Notes under the pieces: generated by a model
The model's database searches: none
What the model saw: only the letters and a program-made list of their open reading frames with translations
What the model was told of the DNA's origin: nothing
Assembly: GCF_901709675.1 (NCBI RefSeq)
Contig: NC_051108.1
Location: 5,366,631 to 5,430,630, forward strand
Source: Syngnathus acus
Lineage: Eukaryota > Chordata > Actinopteri > Syngnathiformes > Syngnathidae
Direction of reading: 5' to 3'
DNA: 64,000 bases
Translations under genes and position numbers: made by a program
In this document: one piece after another, positions 1 to 13,900 of the stretch
Numbering within the stretch: position 1 is the first letter of the stretch
How the letters are laid out: each line of letters starts with the position of its first letter

Positions 1-1088
1 TTTGCCGGACCATCCGTGACCTGGGCACACTTCCATCCTTGTCCTGGCCGAATTCCATGTTAGTGTGCCAAAATGGGCTGTCGGACGGACTGAGAGTTTA
101 GTCGGCATTTGACCCAGATGTGGACTTTTACAGGGACGCAAACCTACTACTAGTCAGTCCGTCCTTTTTTGAAACTTTTTCGTCCCTCGTCCAGGATGGA
201 CGGACAGACCCTGATACGGAATGCCCACCTCTGGTAATATTATATGTCATGTTTAAAAATATTTACAACATTAGATGACCTCATGGTAAGAGAGTGCTGA
301 TCAGACATTGCACATTTGAAGTACCGATATATTCATAGCCGTTCTCATTGATGCTACAAATATTCCCTGACTGTAACCTTGGTGTTGCACATTGGCCTTG
401 GTTTATGACTCATGCACTTATTACGTACTCTCATCCTCTGGCAGCATATAGTGTATTTGTTGGCATGCTGGACTAGATAAAGAGGCAGGAGAGTGAAAGG
501 GGGAGACCTTGTGACACGGCTGAGTGCAGATCTTTAAATATGTCCTCGTGTTCTGCTTTGAGCTCAGATTGATCATCTGCCGATACGTTCCTTTTTCGGG
601 GGGCCTATAATTCAACCAAGTAGATGATGTACGGTAATTGCGAGCACAGAAGCTGCTCCACATGATCCGCCGTGCTCCTCAACCACTCCTCTTTATTATG
701 CCCATCAACCCTTTCTACAGCGATTCTCTCATCACAGTATAATCCTGTCTTCTAATTGACCTCTGAGTGATCCCTCGTTATAGTAATATGCCTCATTATA
801 TTGCATTATGCTCTGTTGTGTGTGAGTTTGTGTGTGTTCATATGTATGTAACCTGTCGACCGATGTGACTAATATATTCAGATAGTCTCATATACTGCAG
901 GGTAGGTTAACTTTTTTGCTGGATAGTCACGTCGGAAGCGTTGCCTCATTAATATACATTTTAACAGAGCGGGAAAGAGAGACTGAATTAATGAACTAAC
1001 TGACTGACAGCATCTTGATTAAAAAAAAATATGCATTCGAGGGTCTAACTAACCATCGTCTAATATTTATTTAGAGGATATTTTTGAA

Positions 1089-1385
1089 CAGCGGTGTCAA
1101 ATTAATTTATGTCGTGGGCCGCATCGTGGTCATAGTTTCCTTCATAGGGCCATTATGACCGGGCTACTCAAATACTAGATAACTAGTTTTGAAATCAGAG
1201 ACTAGTAAAAACTGTTCAAATATTTGAAAAAGATGAATGGTAATAAAAATTGCTAGCAATGTCTCTATTTTTTTAAGAGTGAAGACGATTTGTAATTTTA
1301 GCATTGACACATTTGTCTTCGTGGGCCACATAGAATTATGTGGTGGGCCGTATCTGGCCCCCGGGCCTTGAGTTTGACACCTATG
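1089..1385. repeat. hAT-like non-autonomous element
   Basis: Left end CAGCGGTGTCAAATTAATTT with GGGCCGCA; right end TGGCCCCCGGGCCTTGAGTTTGACACCTATG. Ends are roughly complementary and the interior non-coding. Same family as 6755-7080, 7447-7762 and 10725-10990. Confidence 0.7.
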
Positions 1386-3124
1386 AACTAAAAGCATACA
1401 ACAGTAGCAATGCTGGTTAACTTGTCTACAAACTCCCTATCGAAACACCTATTTTGTTTCTAAAGCTTGAAGTTTACATTCAGAAGCATATTTGCGCACT
1501 GTTATAAAAAAATATGGTTTGGGAAAGTTTTGTTTTTTTCCACGATGAGGCTTGGCTAAATGGATTCGGGCAATTGCATGCATCAATTCTTGCGAGTCCA
1601 TCTTCCCGGAAATGTGTTTAACATCTAAGGCAGAAAGAATTAATTGGATCACAGTGGGTTTTACATAATAGAGCAGTCAGTGTTTTGTAGGCTGAGTGGT
1701 GCTCTGAGCATGTGCAGTTCTTTATTTAGATGTAAACCACAATATCACCCTCAACAGCAGCATTTTAAATGGTGCTGTTTCAAAATGTCAAATTCTGATG
1801 ACTCGGGCAGTTGGAGACAAATGTAGCACAAGTGTGTTTCCATGTCGAAATTTGACGAGTTACTAACCACGGGGGTCATCATTTATTTTAGGTACCTTCA
1901 TGGTCTCTGACAGCAATACACTCCATTTAGCAATCAATCTTTTTGTGGAGGGGAGGGGTTGAAATCTGAGTCAGCTGTTTGTGCATAGATTCCCAGAGAA
2001 GCCTCTTCAAGCCCATAGAAACAGCCGACTACTTTTATTTTACGGGTCATGTGCTTGAAAGCACGGAGTAAACATTTTTAGAGGTTAGATCACGATAGCA
2101 TGTGAGTAAACTTTGTATTAGAGGAATCCTACACCCCCTCTGGCTGCCCTCTATTTATTTTTTTCTTGATCATAAAGTCTCAGGCTTCAATACCCCAAAG
2201 TGGCAGACTACACACCACACCATTGCTGGACAAGAGCGTATAAGGAGTGGAAGAAGGAAGAAAATTAAAAAGGTTTCAGAAAGAAGTCAGTTATAAAGAA
2301 GAAAAGCAGATTGTGACGTTATCTGACAAGTAGCAAGATAATGAAGTAAAGGGATGGAGTGAGACGAGTCAAGACGTCGACCAAATTTCATTTTATTTAA
2401 CGTCACCGCAGTTCGAAACAGACAATCGCTATCGTCATGCCTGCTGTCGCAAGAGTTCAGAGATTCTCTGAGGACCGTCAAAAGATTAGTTGTGCTCAAA
2501 TCTACCTCAGAAGTGAGTAAAAGTGGATTGGAGTGTTTGCTTTTGCTTGTGAATAGACTTAATGCTACAGTGAATGATGAATGAGTGACAATAGGCATTT
2601 AAGTGAATTTTGCCAAAGTGGCTTTAATGCAGTGCATTTTTAATCTTAAATTTTTTTTGAAAGTGTGATAGACAAGGACAAAATGTCACGTGTGCTTCCT
2701 GCTTTTTTTAGTATGGCATTATTTATATATTTTAAAGCTTTACGGAGAATACAAAAGCATGCGCGGCTATATTTATGCCCACAAGAGGTCGACATGCTCA
2801 CGTTCTACACTGAAATATCTGTGATGTTGCATGTGTGCGCCTTTAAAAGGCGGGCCTGGCCTGTTGAATGAAGCTAACGTCAGCACATAAAAATGTCGAA
2901 TTGGCTGGCTATTAGCTAGCTAAAAGTTAGCCACTCCGGTGTTCAATGACGGTCACATGCTTGTGTTTACTCGACTATCTTTTGTTAATTTCGTCAATAA
3001 AGTGAGAGAAATTGCACAAGCAGCTGTTTATATATTCCCACTATCTGAACCACCTTTTAAATGGATTACAATTCATTTTAACTGGCGGTGGTATCTTAAA
3101 TTAGGTAACAACAAGCCTCAAGAT

Positions 3125-3424
3125 ATCACCTGATTGGCTCATTATGATTCTATTTCAAGTCATATTGCACATATCTAAGTTTAAGAACATATTGGGGAGG
3201 AAAAAAAAACACTCTTAACAAACCTCAGACAACGGAATAATCGCATATAAAATAAATAATAATAATAATATAATAATCACCTGATTGGCTCATTGTGATT
3301 CTATTTCAAGTCATATTGCATATACCTAAGGTTAAGAACATATTGGGGAGAAAAAACAAACACTCTTAACAAACCTCAGACAACAGAATAATCGCTTATA
3401 AAATAAATATTAATAATAATAAAT
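3125..3424. repeat. Tandem duplication, about 152-bp period
   Basis: TCACCTGATTGGCTCATTRT begins at 3126 and 3278. The two copies remain about 90 percent similar by eye over 140 bp and each ends in a TAA-rich tract. Confidence 0.85.
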
Positions 3425-5086
3425 ATACAAATAAAATGTAATTAATTAACAAGAACTATATTTGTATTTTAAATTTAATGCAATAGGGGGAAGCTCCCCG
3501 GATGTACTAAACTCCCTGCATGTACTAAAATCTTGTTTTAAATTTCATGTAATATTTAGAGGTCTAAAATTATCTGTCCATCCATCCAATCAACCATTTC
3601 TGTCCTAATTATAGTTACTGGTGAGCTGGAGACTATCCCAGCTGATAAAAGGTGAGACGGGGGGGGGGGGGTGCACCATGGACTGGTTGCCAGTCAGTTG
3701 CTCTACAACTATTCACACTCATGTTCACATCTTTTTAGACACGTCTTCAATTACTTACAGTGCTTGTTTTTGGAATGTGAAAAGAAGCCAAAGGAAGTCC
3801 TTAGGTGTGACGACCGATATTATTTTTTCCTTTTTTTTTTACCACATAAAGTCTAATCCTTGAAATTGCGAATATTTTGACCTAGCTATTGTTTATCCCC
3901 ATGTGAACTTAACTCCTCTGCCCTAATACCGCAGTAAGCCGCCAAGTGTTTACATGAATCACGATTGGTCTTTGCACTTGTCTGGCATCTGTAACTTGAA
4001 GTCCATGTTTGCAGGCTGTGTCACCTACTGTGATGGTTCTCACGTCATGTGGATATTCTCGTAGATATTCTCTCACCAGGCAGATGGAACCAAAGTGTGT
4101 CCTATATGGTGTTGTTATAGCTGAGCAATATGATAGATGTGTGTATTGGCATTCCTCGACACCCTGACTCCCTTGAGACCAAAAATAATGTTGTGGAATA
4201 TAGGACATTATAGGAGAACAACAACATATGGCTATAAATGGACTTTATAATATTAATATACAAATGTCTTTATTATACAAACTTGGCATTTGAGGTGTGT
4301 GTATACATCCAACTGTAGAGTACTGGTGATATGATTGCAATGAATGTTATTAGCTGCTTTGTTTAAAGATGGCATGATCTGATAGCCCATGCGGGTCAGT
4401 TTTTTTCAAATTTGTTTTTTGCAATAAGGTTTGGATCCCCACAACTCATCAAGTTGAGTTTTTTATTGTGAAGTTTTCATTGGCTCTCAAGATCATTCAA
4501 ATATTTGTTTGAACTGCATTCCGTTGGAGATCAAAGACCACCCAGAAAGTTATTAAAAAAAATTGGTTTTTTTCAACTTCAATATCGGTTTGGCTCATGC
4601 ATAATAGCAAGGCTATTTAAAATCAAACAGAATCACTGAACACAAGGTTTCCAATAAATCTGATGGAAAGAGTTAGAAACCAGACCAAGGAGGAGGAGGT
4701 CTAGATGTGCCAGGGAGGCCATTTTCCAATATAATCGTTATTGACAGATCTTAAAAAAACATTTTATACTAGGAAAGCTGCAGAGAAGTCCTCAGATAGG
4801 CGCATTGAACCATAGAGGCTGTTTTGGATTTGATGATGCTATGAGGTAAATATGATATTGTAATCCAGCTGTCTTGACTTGGCACTCTAAATAAACCTGC
4901 ATGTTTAAATTTGACAGCGTGAGGACATGTGGAATTTCCTTTGTATGGAGGAAGGGCCGAACTAGTTACATCTGTGTACGTACGTGTTGAGTTACTAGGC
5001 TTCACTTCCTGCCAATGTCAGATGTTGATATATTCACATTGAGGATACCGTTAGGATCAAAACTGAAAAAACTCTTTTAACTTTAA

Positions 5087-5445
5087 TACCGTATTTTCCG
5101 TATTATAAGCCGCACCTTCAATGAATGGCCCATTTTAAAACTTTGTTCATATATAAGGCGCACCGGATTATAAGGCGCATAGAATAAATAACTCAACCTT
5201 GCTCAAACGTTAATGCAATCACAATATAGTAACACTCGAAATAGCGAAAACAATAACAATATATCAATAACTCAATGTTGCTCAAACGTTAATATCACAC
5301 AACACACAAAATAAACACGTAAAGCTTACTTTAATAAGTTAGTCCTCATCCACAAATCCATATTGGTCCATATATAAGGCGCACTGTCGGCTTTTGAGAA
5401 AATTAGAGGTTTTTAGGTGCGCCTTATAGTCCGGAAAATACGGTA
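5087..5445. repeat. ACCGTATTTTCCG-family MITE
   Basis: Ends TACCGTATTTTCCG and CGGAAAATACGGTA are exact complements with TA at each border. The inside repeats a short ATAAGGCGCAC motif in both directions. No coding capacity. Confidence 0.8.
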
Positions 5446-6754
5446 TTTGTGGGAGAATAAATGTTAAATAATATGTGACAATGCCATCCTTATTAATCAA
5501 TGAAATGGTTGATGTCTGTTTGTTCAATATTCCAAGCTTAATAGTTCAAATTGATGACGCAAACACACACAATCTATACCAGGAACATTAGTCATGTATC
5601 CTTCCCGTTATAAATCCACTTTATGAATAATAAATTGTATCCAGGAAGTCCCACCCCCTACTTTCTCTCTCACCCCATTTTCTTTTGGCCACCCTCTGTT
5701 TATCATCCGCATCTTCTGCAGCGTTCTGCTTTACTGACGTGTAAAGCCGTCCATCTTTCTCCTCTCCCTTTGCTTCCATCATCTGTAGTCTATTGGAGAA
5801 GCAGCAGAGAGTAACCACACCCAGCATTTGTGCGTCATCATTAATAGTCTACAAACAGGGAATGGAAGCATCTGACCGCACAGCATGCACACCCTTGCCA
5901 GAGTTGATCATCTCTGAAGAGATTTTTTTTTTTGGGGAACCTGAGGTCATGCAGAGTTGAGCCACACGGGAAATTGACGGCTCAGCTATGGTTTTGTATG
6001 TGAGCTCCCAGGAATGTACTGGAGCTGCTGGGCAAGTGAGTGGAGCTAGCAGCAACGGGATGGAATTTGTACTGAGACAGAGAAATGGGTCAGACAAGAC
6101 CCCACATGGACTGTGGAGCTATGTTTGCTGCCAGAAGAGGCCCACACTATTGCTGTCTTCATGTATGTACATACAACAGAGAGTGGTCCTGATGATATTT
6201 GTCGATGTGATTTGAGATGTTATGGCTAGTTGTGGAAACAGCATTTGTTATTTCGATTGTATGTTTTTCCATCCTCATGATCTCCATTACCACTTTGCAT
6301 TTTGAGAGATTGTAAAAATATCGGCTGTCCACCGATTCAGTTTTGCTTTGGTTCTGTGATGCGCTGGGATGTGTCATTAGTGCACAAATATTATTAGGAC
6401 AGACAGTAACACAATTACAAACATGGAGGCATTACAAGATGATGTTCCTGCCAGAGGGAGAAAATGCTACGTTCAGCCTCCATATGGCCAATGTTTCTGT
6501 TCATTTTTTTTTTTTTTAATCATTGATTCACATGTTTTTAATCATAAATTGGAATATGCTTTTATCTCAGAGTTGCTCATTATCAAAATATTACTTAATT
6601 ACTGCTCTGGTCTCCCGAGTGAAAGCACAATAATGCAAATATCTTAAGTGATTCATAACAAAGCATTCCTTCTAGCTCAGTAGTCTTCTAAATAGGGACA
6701 GTTTGCTTTAGCTTGTTGTCATTAGCACATTTTTATCTGTTCTGTCTTATAGAC

Positions 6755-7080
6755 CAGGTGTGTCAAACTCGTTTTTTTCGCGGGCCACATTGTAGTCATA
6801 GCTTCTTTCGGAGGGCCATTATGACTGTCAACCAAAATAAATGTATGAGCACCTCATATAATATACAGTTAAAGCTACAAAACAAACTGACAAATAACTT
6901 GTTTTCAAATCAGACGAGTAAACACTGGTCAAATGTTTAAAAAAGAAAGATATTATTAAAAGTGAAGACTATTTGCAATTCTAGTAATGACACGAATTTG
7001 ATGCACAATTTGTCTTCGCGGGCCACATAAAATGGTGTGGCAGGCCGTATCTGGCCCCCGGGCCTTAAGTTTGACACCTG
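6755..7080. repeat. hAT-like non-autonomous element
   Basis: This is a full-looking copy: CAGGTGTGTCAAACTCG at the left, GCCTTAAGTTTGACACCTG at the right. The interior shares long stretches with the copy at 10725 (for example GCTTCTTTCGGAGGGCCAT). Confidence 0.75.
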
Positions 7081-7446
7081 TGTCAGCACTAATTTCTTCC
7101 TTCTACGGCTTCCTTTTAATCATAACACCTCCTGTTGTTGTATTTGTGTGTTTATTTAGGAAACAGTGTGTGAGAAAGCTCCATGTGGGTCCATCTGCTT
7201 CTGCTTAGGTTTTGCAAAAAGGTTAGCTCATTAGCAAGTGTAAATTAGGCAGCATTGTCACAGTGGGCCTGTCTCTTGCCAAATGCTTCTAGCTCAGTGT
7301 GAGGGTTGCCCTTGTTTTATGTTGGTTTATGTGCTTCTTGACAATGGTAACTAAATCGAAAAAATTATGGATTTACGGACTGGTATTTCCCTTCTCTGCC
7401 ACACCTTCATGCGCTCCTGGTAGTATTATTTTAAGATTATCGATAG

Positions 7447-7762
7447 CAGGGGTGTCAACTTTATTTTTATTTTTTTGTAGTTATGTTTTCCCTTGTGGGG
7501 TCATTAATGACTTAAATAGAAATAAATGGCTCATATTATCACATACACACAACAGAATCCGATGATGAAAAGTCCAACAATTTTCTAATTTATTTTGAGG
7601 GATTGTGACAAAAAATATTGTCACTGTTATTAAAAATAAGACCATTTTCATGTTTTGTTATTTTAATAAACACTGAGTTGACATATGATTTGTCTTTGCG
7701 GGCCATATAAAATAATGTGACGGGCCGGAACTGGCCCCCGGGCCTTGAGTTTGATACAGGTG
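7447..7762. repeat. hAT-like non-autonomous element
   Basis: The left end CAGGGGTGTCAACTTTA and right region GGGCCGGAACTGGCCCCCGGG match the family; the interior is more diverged and AT-rich. Confidence 0.65.
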
Positions 7763-7967
7763 ATCTATAGAATCACTCTGAGCCAGATCTGGTGAATAAG
7801 GAGGTTGTGCGATGTTCTCAACCAGGAATTGTTGAATGCTTAGTCACCTCTTGCCACAGGACTTCTTTTTAGAAGAACTGTATTTTGGGTTTGAAATACT
7901 GTATATTGTGAGGAACAGTTCTCACATCTTGAATACCTCTATTAATCTGTGGTTTTACCATCTGTAG

Positions 7968-10900
7968 GTTCAACATTGCCCAGGCAGTCACCAAATGTTC
8001 AGAATGGCCCCGCACCAGAGGAACTTGACCATCGAAGAAGGTACTGCACACACCTTAGATATTGTTTCACGTCCTTTTTGATGTTTTACCGTACCTGCTT
8101 TTTGAAATTCATACAGGACCATGGTCTCTCCAAGACAAAGGCTCGAACGTATAAAACTCATTCACTGCCAGCCCAGTTAAAATGGATTTTGACGTCTATA
8201 GCCGTCTATGGCGGTGAACGTGTTAAAAAGCACAATTCCAAAAATTCAAATGAAACTGATAAAACAGCATGAACAAAACATATTCCTGTAAAATACTATA
8301 GGTTTTCCCTTTATGTTTCAGAGAGTATGTTTATATTTGTTTTGTACAGCCCAACGACCATAAAAAAGTGAAGTGCTGAAATATGAATGCTCATCTCTTC
8401 CGTACACAAGTAATCAGACTCTCCGACCATATGCGACCTATGACACTTGGCCCAATATCGCCCTATTCATCAGTCATTGAATGATGTCATCGTCTCGATA
8501 AAAGAAGGTTAGAAGACGTCTGGTTTCCCCCAAGCAAACTTAATCATAAGTAATACTATCTCTAATGCGTTCTCCAGGTGTGAGTCAATGGTTTGGCTAT
8601 TTTTTCTTTTTTTAGATCAACTGCTAGGAAGTTCAAGTATGTGTGTCTCGTGATCCTGGCTGCTTTCCATCGCTTCTTTTTGTCATACACACACGCGCAC
8701 ACATTTGTTGCTGATGTCATCTGCTGTCTACTGATGGACACTTTAATAATCCGCCATAGTGGTTGAGAAAGTTAAGGTGAAAAAGGAGGAAAACAGAATG
8801 GTGATATTCTGCTTTTGCTTCTCTAAAAGGGAAAAGAAGTTGGAAGCAACAAACATTTTCAGCCACAGACAGCAGACTATATAACCGCATATTGTTCGTA
8901 TTTATTTTCTGACTCACAAAGAACATCTGTGAAAAATTTTAGTCCCGACCATTTCCCCCCCCCCTTTTTTGGCAAAATAGTCTTGCTATTAGTTCATTAA
9001 GACAAAGTAGACCACTAGATTAATTGTCGGAGATTTCAAGTCAGTGGTGGGTGGGTGGTGGGAAGTTTATTATTAAGTCTATTCTGATGTGTATTTTGAG
9101 AATGTGTTGTATAAATCCCTCGTTTATTGCGTTCCAGACCACGTTGGCAATTGACAAAACCTGCTAAGACCAAAGAAAATGTTTGCCTTTATCCCCGGCG
9201 GCGGTTGTGTTGAAACAGCCTCGATTAAAATTAGTCCTCCATTTTGACTGGAAGCCTTCAAAATCGTCTTCTTCTTCCCCGTTGTCCACAAACAAATTTT
9301 TTAACCACAAATCCAGATCTAATGGTTCCCCTAGTTGCAAGTCGTCAATTGTGTCGTTAATTGGGTATGAGATCGAGAATTAGGAAAACAGAGAGAAATG
9401 CGTAACAGCGCTCTCTAGTGGTTAAAGCGTGTAATGCGCTCCCATTTTAAATAGATTAATAAAGCAATTGAGAGAGGACCGGAATTTGTTTGCATCTTCT
9501 CTCTGTTATGGATTAGAATTAAAATCTCTAACTAGTAGTGGTAGGCTATATCCAATGACCAAAAGATATTTACTTCAATGGAGACATGCAGTTGAGCAAC
9601 TGTACTGTTTGATACAAAGTTAATCCTGCACAAAATGCTTGTTTGTATTGAGAATCATTTTGTTTGGAAATCCGTTGGACACACTAAGGCTTCAGAAGCG
9701 ACAGACGGAGAGAACTGAGCAAAAAAAACAACAACAACAGTATGAGGTTTGCAAGGAATAAAAAAGAAAAAAAAAATGGCAGTTCCGCAACTCCCATCAC
9801 CCAGCTCCCACCACACATTGCTCTAATCCTCCTTTTCAAGACAGAAAATGCTCATGACATGCTCCGATACTCCAATGGTGACTGAGTGTCTAACGGACAT
9901 ATTTATCTCATGTATGAGCACATTAATGACAGGCTGGAAGTGGAAAGATAAACCACTTGCATAGAATTGTGGGGCGCTACCCTCCGATTAAAAAGACATG
10001 AGCTGCAAATAATGGGCTGCGGTATAAATAGCTACACAGTATGTGGGAGTGTGTCGGGGGTGAGCAAGCCTTTTGGTGAAGGAGTGTGTGTGTGTTGAAT
10101 GAAAGAGAAGATGAAGACATGATTTAAAAGATATATTGATTTTTTCATATGAAACAGTATTTTCAGTCAACTGCCGGGACAAGTTGCTACTAATGGAGCA
10201 GTGTCTGTAACACATGTTGATTTTGGCAAATATTCTCAAAAGGCAGTCACACTTGGACATGAACACAGACACTATTACTCGAACTACAAAGTGTTTGCTC
10301 TTGGCTTGGATTGCATTTAGGGTGTTTTGTTAGTAGGGCACACACCACATGGAAAGCGCGAGAGAGTACACTGACGAGATCCTTGGAGTGAAATGGCTCC
10401 ATATGGTCCATCTGCACTCATATCCATTCGGTTGACTTTTCATGCTTCTCTGAGCCAACCAGGCGAGCCACCCAGTCCAGCTGGCTAACAGATTCTGCCA
10501 AGCTTCAGTGTCGTGGAAGATTTAGCACGTTTGTTACTTGTTGAAAAGTGGTAAACAAGACTTTGACATAAGGCTCGACAATGGAAAATTCTAGGAAAGT
10601 ATACGACGCATCAAATTAGCATGATCTCTTTTTTAGCTAATGTTAGCAAGACAATATTAAAGTCTTTTAAGTCTAGAATCTTTAAACCTACAACTGTTTT
10701 CTGATACTGCGCTATAAATTAGAACAGGGGTGTGAAACTCATTTTTTTCACGGGCCGCATTGTAGTCATAGCTTCTTTCGGAGGGCCATTATGACTGTCA
10801 ACCCAAATAAATGTATGAGCACCTCAAATTATTTACAGTAAAAGCTACAAACCAAACGGACAAATAACTCATTTTCAAAACAGACGAGTAATACTGGTCA

Positions 10901-13900
10901 AATATTTAAAAAAAAAAAGATATTATCAAAAGTGAAGACAAATTGCAATTCTAGTAATGACACAAATTTGATGCACAATTTGTCTTAAATGTTAATAAAT
11001 GTAAATAAAGGGACATTTAACATTTTTAGAACGTCGTACAAGTGCCATATTAAATTACAGAACAAATCTCACGTTAGCTTCTAAGTAATAACTGAAAGTG
11101 CCTGCCTTTTTTTTTTTTTTTAGGTGTCTTGTTCCTTGATACTGATGACAAAATAATTTGCATCTGGTTTTCCCGGTTTGCGTCAGTGTGTTCTCCGCAG
11201 CAACTGATGCATGTTACCCAACATGGGAAAACCCCCGGGGAATATTTTTTTACAAATCAAAACTAACTTTGAGCATTGCTCAGCAGTTCTGTTTCTTATT
11301 CGAGCTTACTAGTTTCACATTTAAGGATTTAGCAAATGTACATTTGCTTTTGTTGCCTTTACTTACTGTGTTTACGTTTTAGGTTCAGAGCCATCTTCCC
11401 ATGGCTTAAATTAATCGTAAATTAATCGTTGCGCCTTAAATGTTCCTCGAATCAATGTCATTCCAAAAAAAAAAAAAATTACAATTTGAGTTGAATTCAT
11501 GATAATTAATGACAACTTTACAGTATGTATACGGTACAATTAACTTTTGCGGGATAAATTGCGATCGTCTCAGGGGTTTGTAGTAAACTGCTGCAAAGAG
11601 GAAAGAAACATGTATGATAGTCGCATGTATGTATACATAGCAATTCAGCCCTCACCGCCACCCACGCTCCCTTGGCAACGGTTTCCCCGGCAACTCTTGT
11701 CAGGGGGGCGAATAAGACGCCAGTTAAACAGAGCAGAGGGCTTTTCACAGCGTTAAACCCCCCCCTGATGTTTCCCACCAAGTTGGGAAGGGAGATATTT
11801 GGTGATTTTTGAAAAATTTTCCACATAGACAAAAGTTTCAAGATGCAACCTCTAGGTCAGTCAGGGTGGGGGAAGAACTTCAAAACAAATAATGATAGAA
11901 GATATTGATGATGACAGTCTATACTTCCAGCTTCGTATTCCAGTGGCTTTGAGTCATAAGTGTTTTTTTTTTTTCTTTTTTGGTTCTTTCTGCCAGTCTT
12001 AATGAAACTGTGTTCTACTTGTAAACATTTGGCAGTGGGAGAAGCTGCTCTCACTGTTCAAGAATGCGAGTGTAATGTTAGGACTTGGAATAGCTTCCAC
12101 TGTCACATGGCATCTGCCAAACAGCCAACATGTACAGGAAACCAAAGGTGTCATTGTAATGAACGACAGCCTTTTTTATTTTTGTACTATGAGTCATTAG
12201 CGTCTAAAACGCTGATTTCCTGTTACATAAAGTTAGCATAGTCGGAATCTTCTGTTGAGATTAGAATGTGGTTAAAGCTAACAATTATCAGCTTTGTTGA
12301 CCTTTTGATGTTAAGTTTGGTAAACGCTGATGTGTTTTGAAAAAGATTGCCAAAAGAGATTTTTGGTGAGAACAAAGGAACATCAGAATAGCTGAGGCGG
12401 CCTTTTTAATGGGGACAGTTCAAACGATTCCACTCCCTCAATGTGTTGAATAAAAATAGGGCATAAAACAAAGCCTACACTTTTTATTCAAGTTTCTTTT
12501 TCTTCACCGGGATTGACAATATTTCGCAATGTTTCCTTCCCCTTTAGCTATTTTTTGGGGTAACAAAAAAAATTCTGTTTTATATTAATAATCACTGCCA
12601 ATGTTGAAAATAGTTTTTAATTATGATCTTGACAGATGTTTTTTAATAGTAGCTAAACATGGATTGCAATAATCCCGCCTCATTTCTCACATTACTTCAA
12701 ATACGGCTAAGTAAGCAGGATATTTGTTGTACTTTGTTCGAATAAAGTGGTCTGAGAAATAAGCAGATAAAGTGATTTAAATTAGTTTTGCTTCCCACAG
12801 TATTTAGCATCATAAACTCTTAGTTGCTTTACTGTGTTTATTTTGTGTGGGGGTTTGATGGTGGGCATCACAATATGGATTAAGAGTCCATGAAAAGATG
12901 AAAACAAAAAAGATCACACAATTCCACGCTGAGAAGTAAAAACATATGTGAGAGATAAATAGACTGATAAATCATGCCTGGTAATTTATGTTATGTAATA
13001 TGTAAACTGGATTAAAAATGGAATCCCCTCCGTGTGTAAACCTAAACAACAGAACTCAACTATCAAGTATATTTTGTGCTGTACATGAATAAAATCAAAT
13101 ATAAAACTTTATTTTGCAAGAGTACAGTGTGCCCATTTGAACTAACTAAGATTTTAAGACCTTAATTTGAGGTAACTAGGACAGCGTGTGCAGTAGTGTT
13201 AGCGGATCAACCCAAACTTCACCACTTGGTGAATCTTGGATTTAGTTTCCTGAGAGAGAAAAACTGTGGAACACAGCTGGCAATTGATAGAACTATTATT
13301 AGATTGAAGGCCATGATGGATGGATGGACAGATGGGCGGACGGATGCATGCTTTAAGGGTCCGTTGCGCTAAAAATGTTAGGGAGTGATGAAATAAGTGT
13401 ATGACACCATTAGCAAAACAGATGGGAAAAAGGGAACTGTGTTAAAATAAAGCAGTATTTATGCTCATGGTTTTATTTTTTTTCCCCGTGAGTCAGATTT
13501 CTGTGAAATCAGTACGAGTGAGCATATTGTGACGGCGATTTCCCGGTTTATAAAACACAGCAGTTTTGAGTGTTTGTTGTCAAGAAGCAAAATACCAACA
13601 TTTAAGAATTATTGGCTTGCATCTGGCTGAAATGATCTCTAAAAAACTTGATGTTCATCAGGCTGTGATAAAACCAGATTAACAGAAAAATTAATTTCCA
13701 AGTTTGTCACAATGTTTTGCATCCAAAATTCCTCTCGAACGTTGCACAGGCCTGATTTTCAACTCCAGTAAACTTTTGGTTTAGATTATGGTTAGTCCAA
13801 CCTCTTCTGAAGTGTTAATCTGTTAGTGTACAAGTCAACTGGTGCGGCGGCAGTTTAGTTCACAAAAATCTTTTTTACAGTTTCACCAAATTAGACTCAG

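Larger units (their letters stand above)
1..7967 (+). other. Intron of enah (no exon found) with DNA-transposon fragments
   Basis: This stretch lies upstream of the first enah exon seen, at 7968. I looked for the EVH1 domain exons, which should precede that exon, and found no open frame with their characteristic aromatic motifs, so they are probably left of the window. What can be seen are three hAT-like repeats, one copy of the terminal ACCGTATTTTCCG family, a 152-bp tandem duplication and short A/T-rich tracts. Open frames here are short and look random. Confidence 0.6.

Noticed and set aside
1-7967. Possible EVH1 exons of enah
   Set aside because: I searched for the aromatic-rich EVH1 motifs and found none; the exons are presumed to lie upstream of the window.
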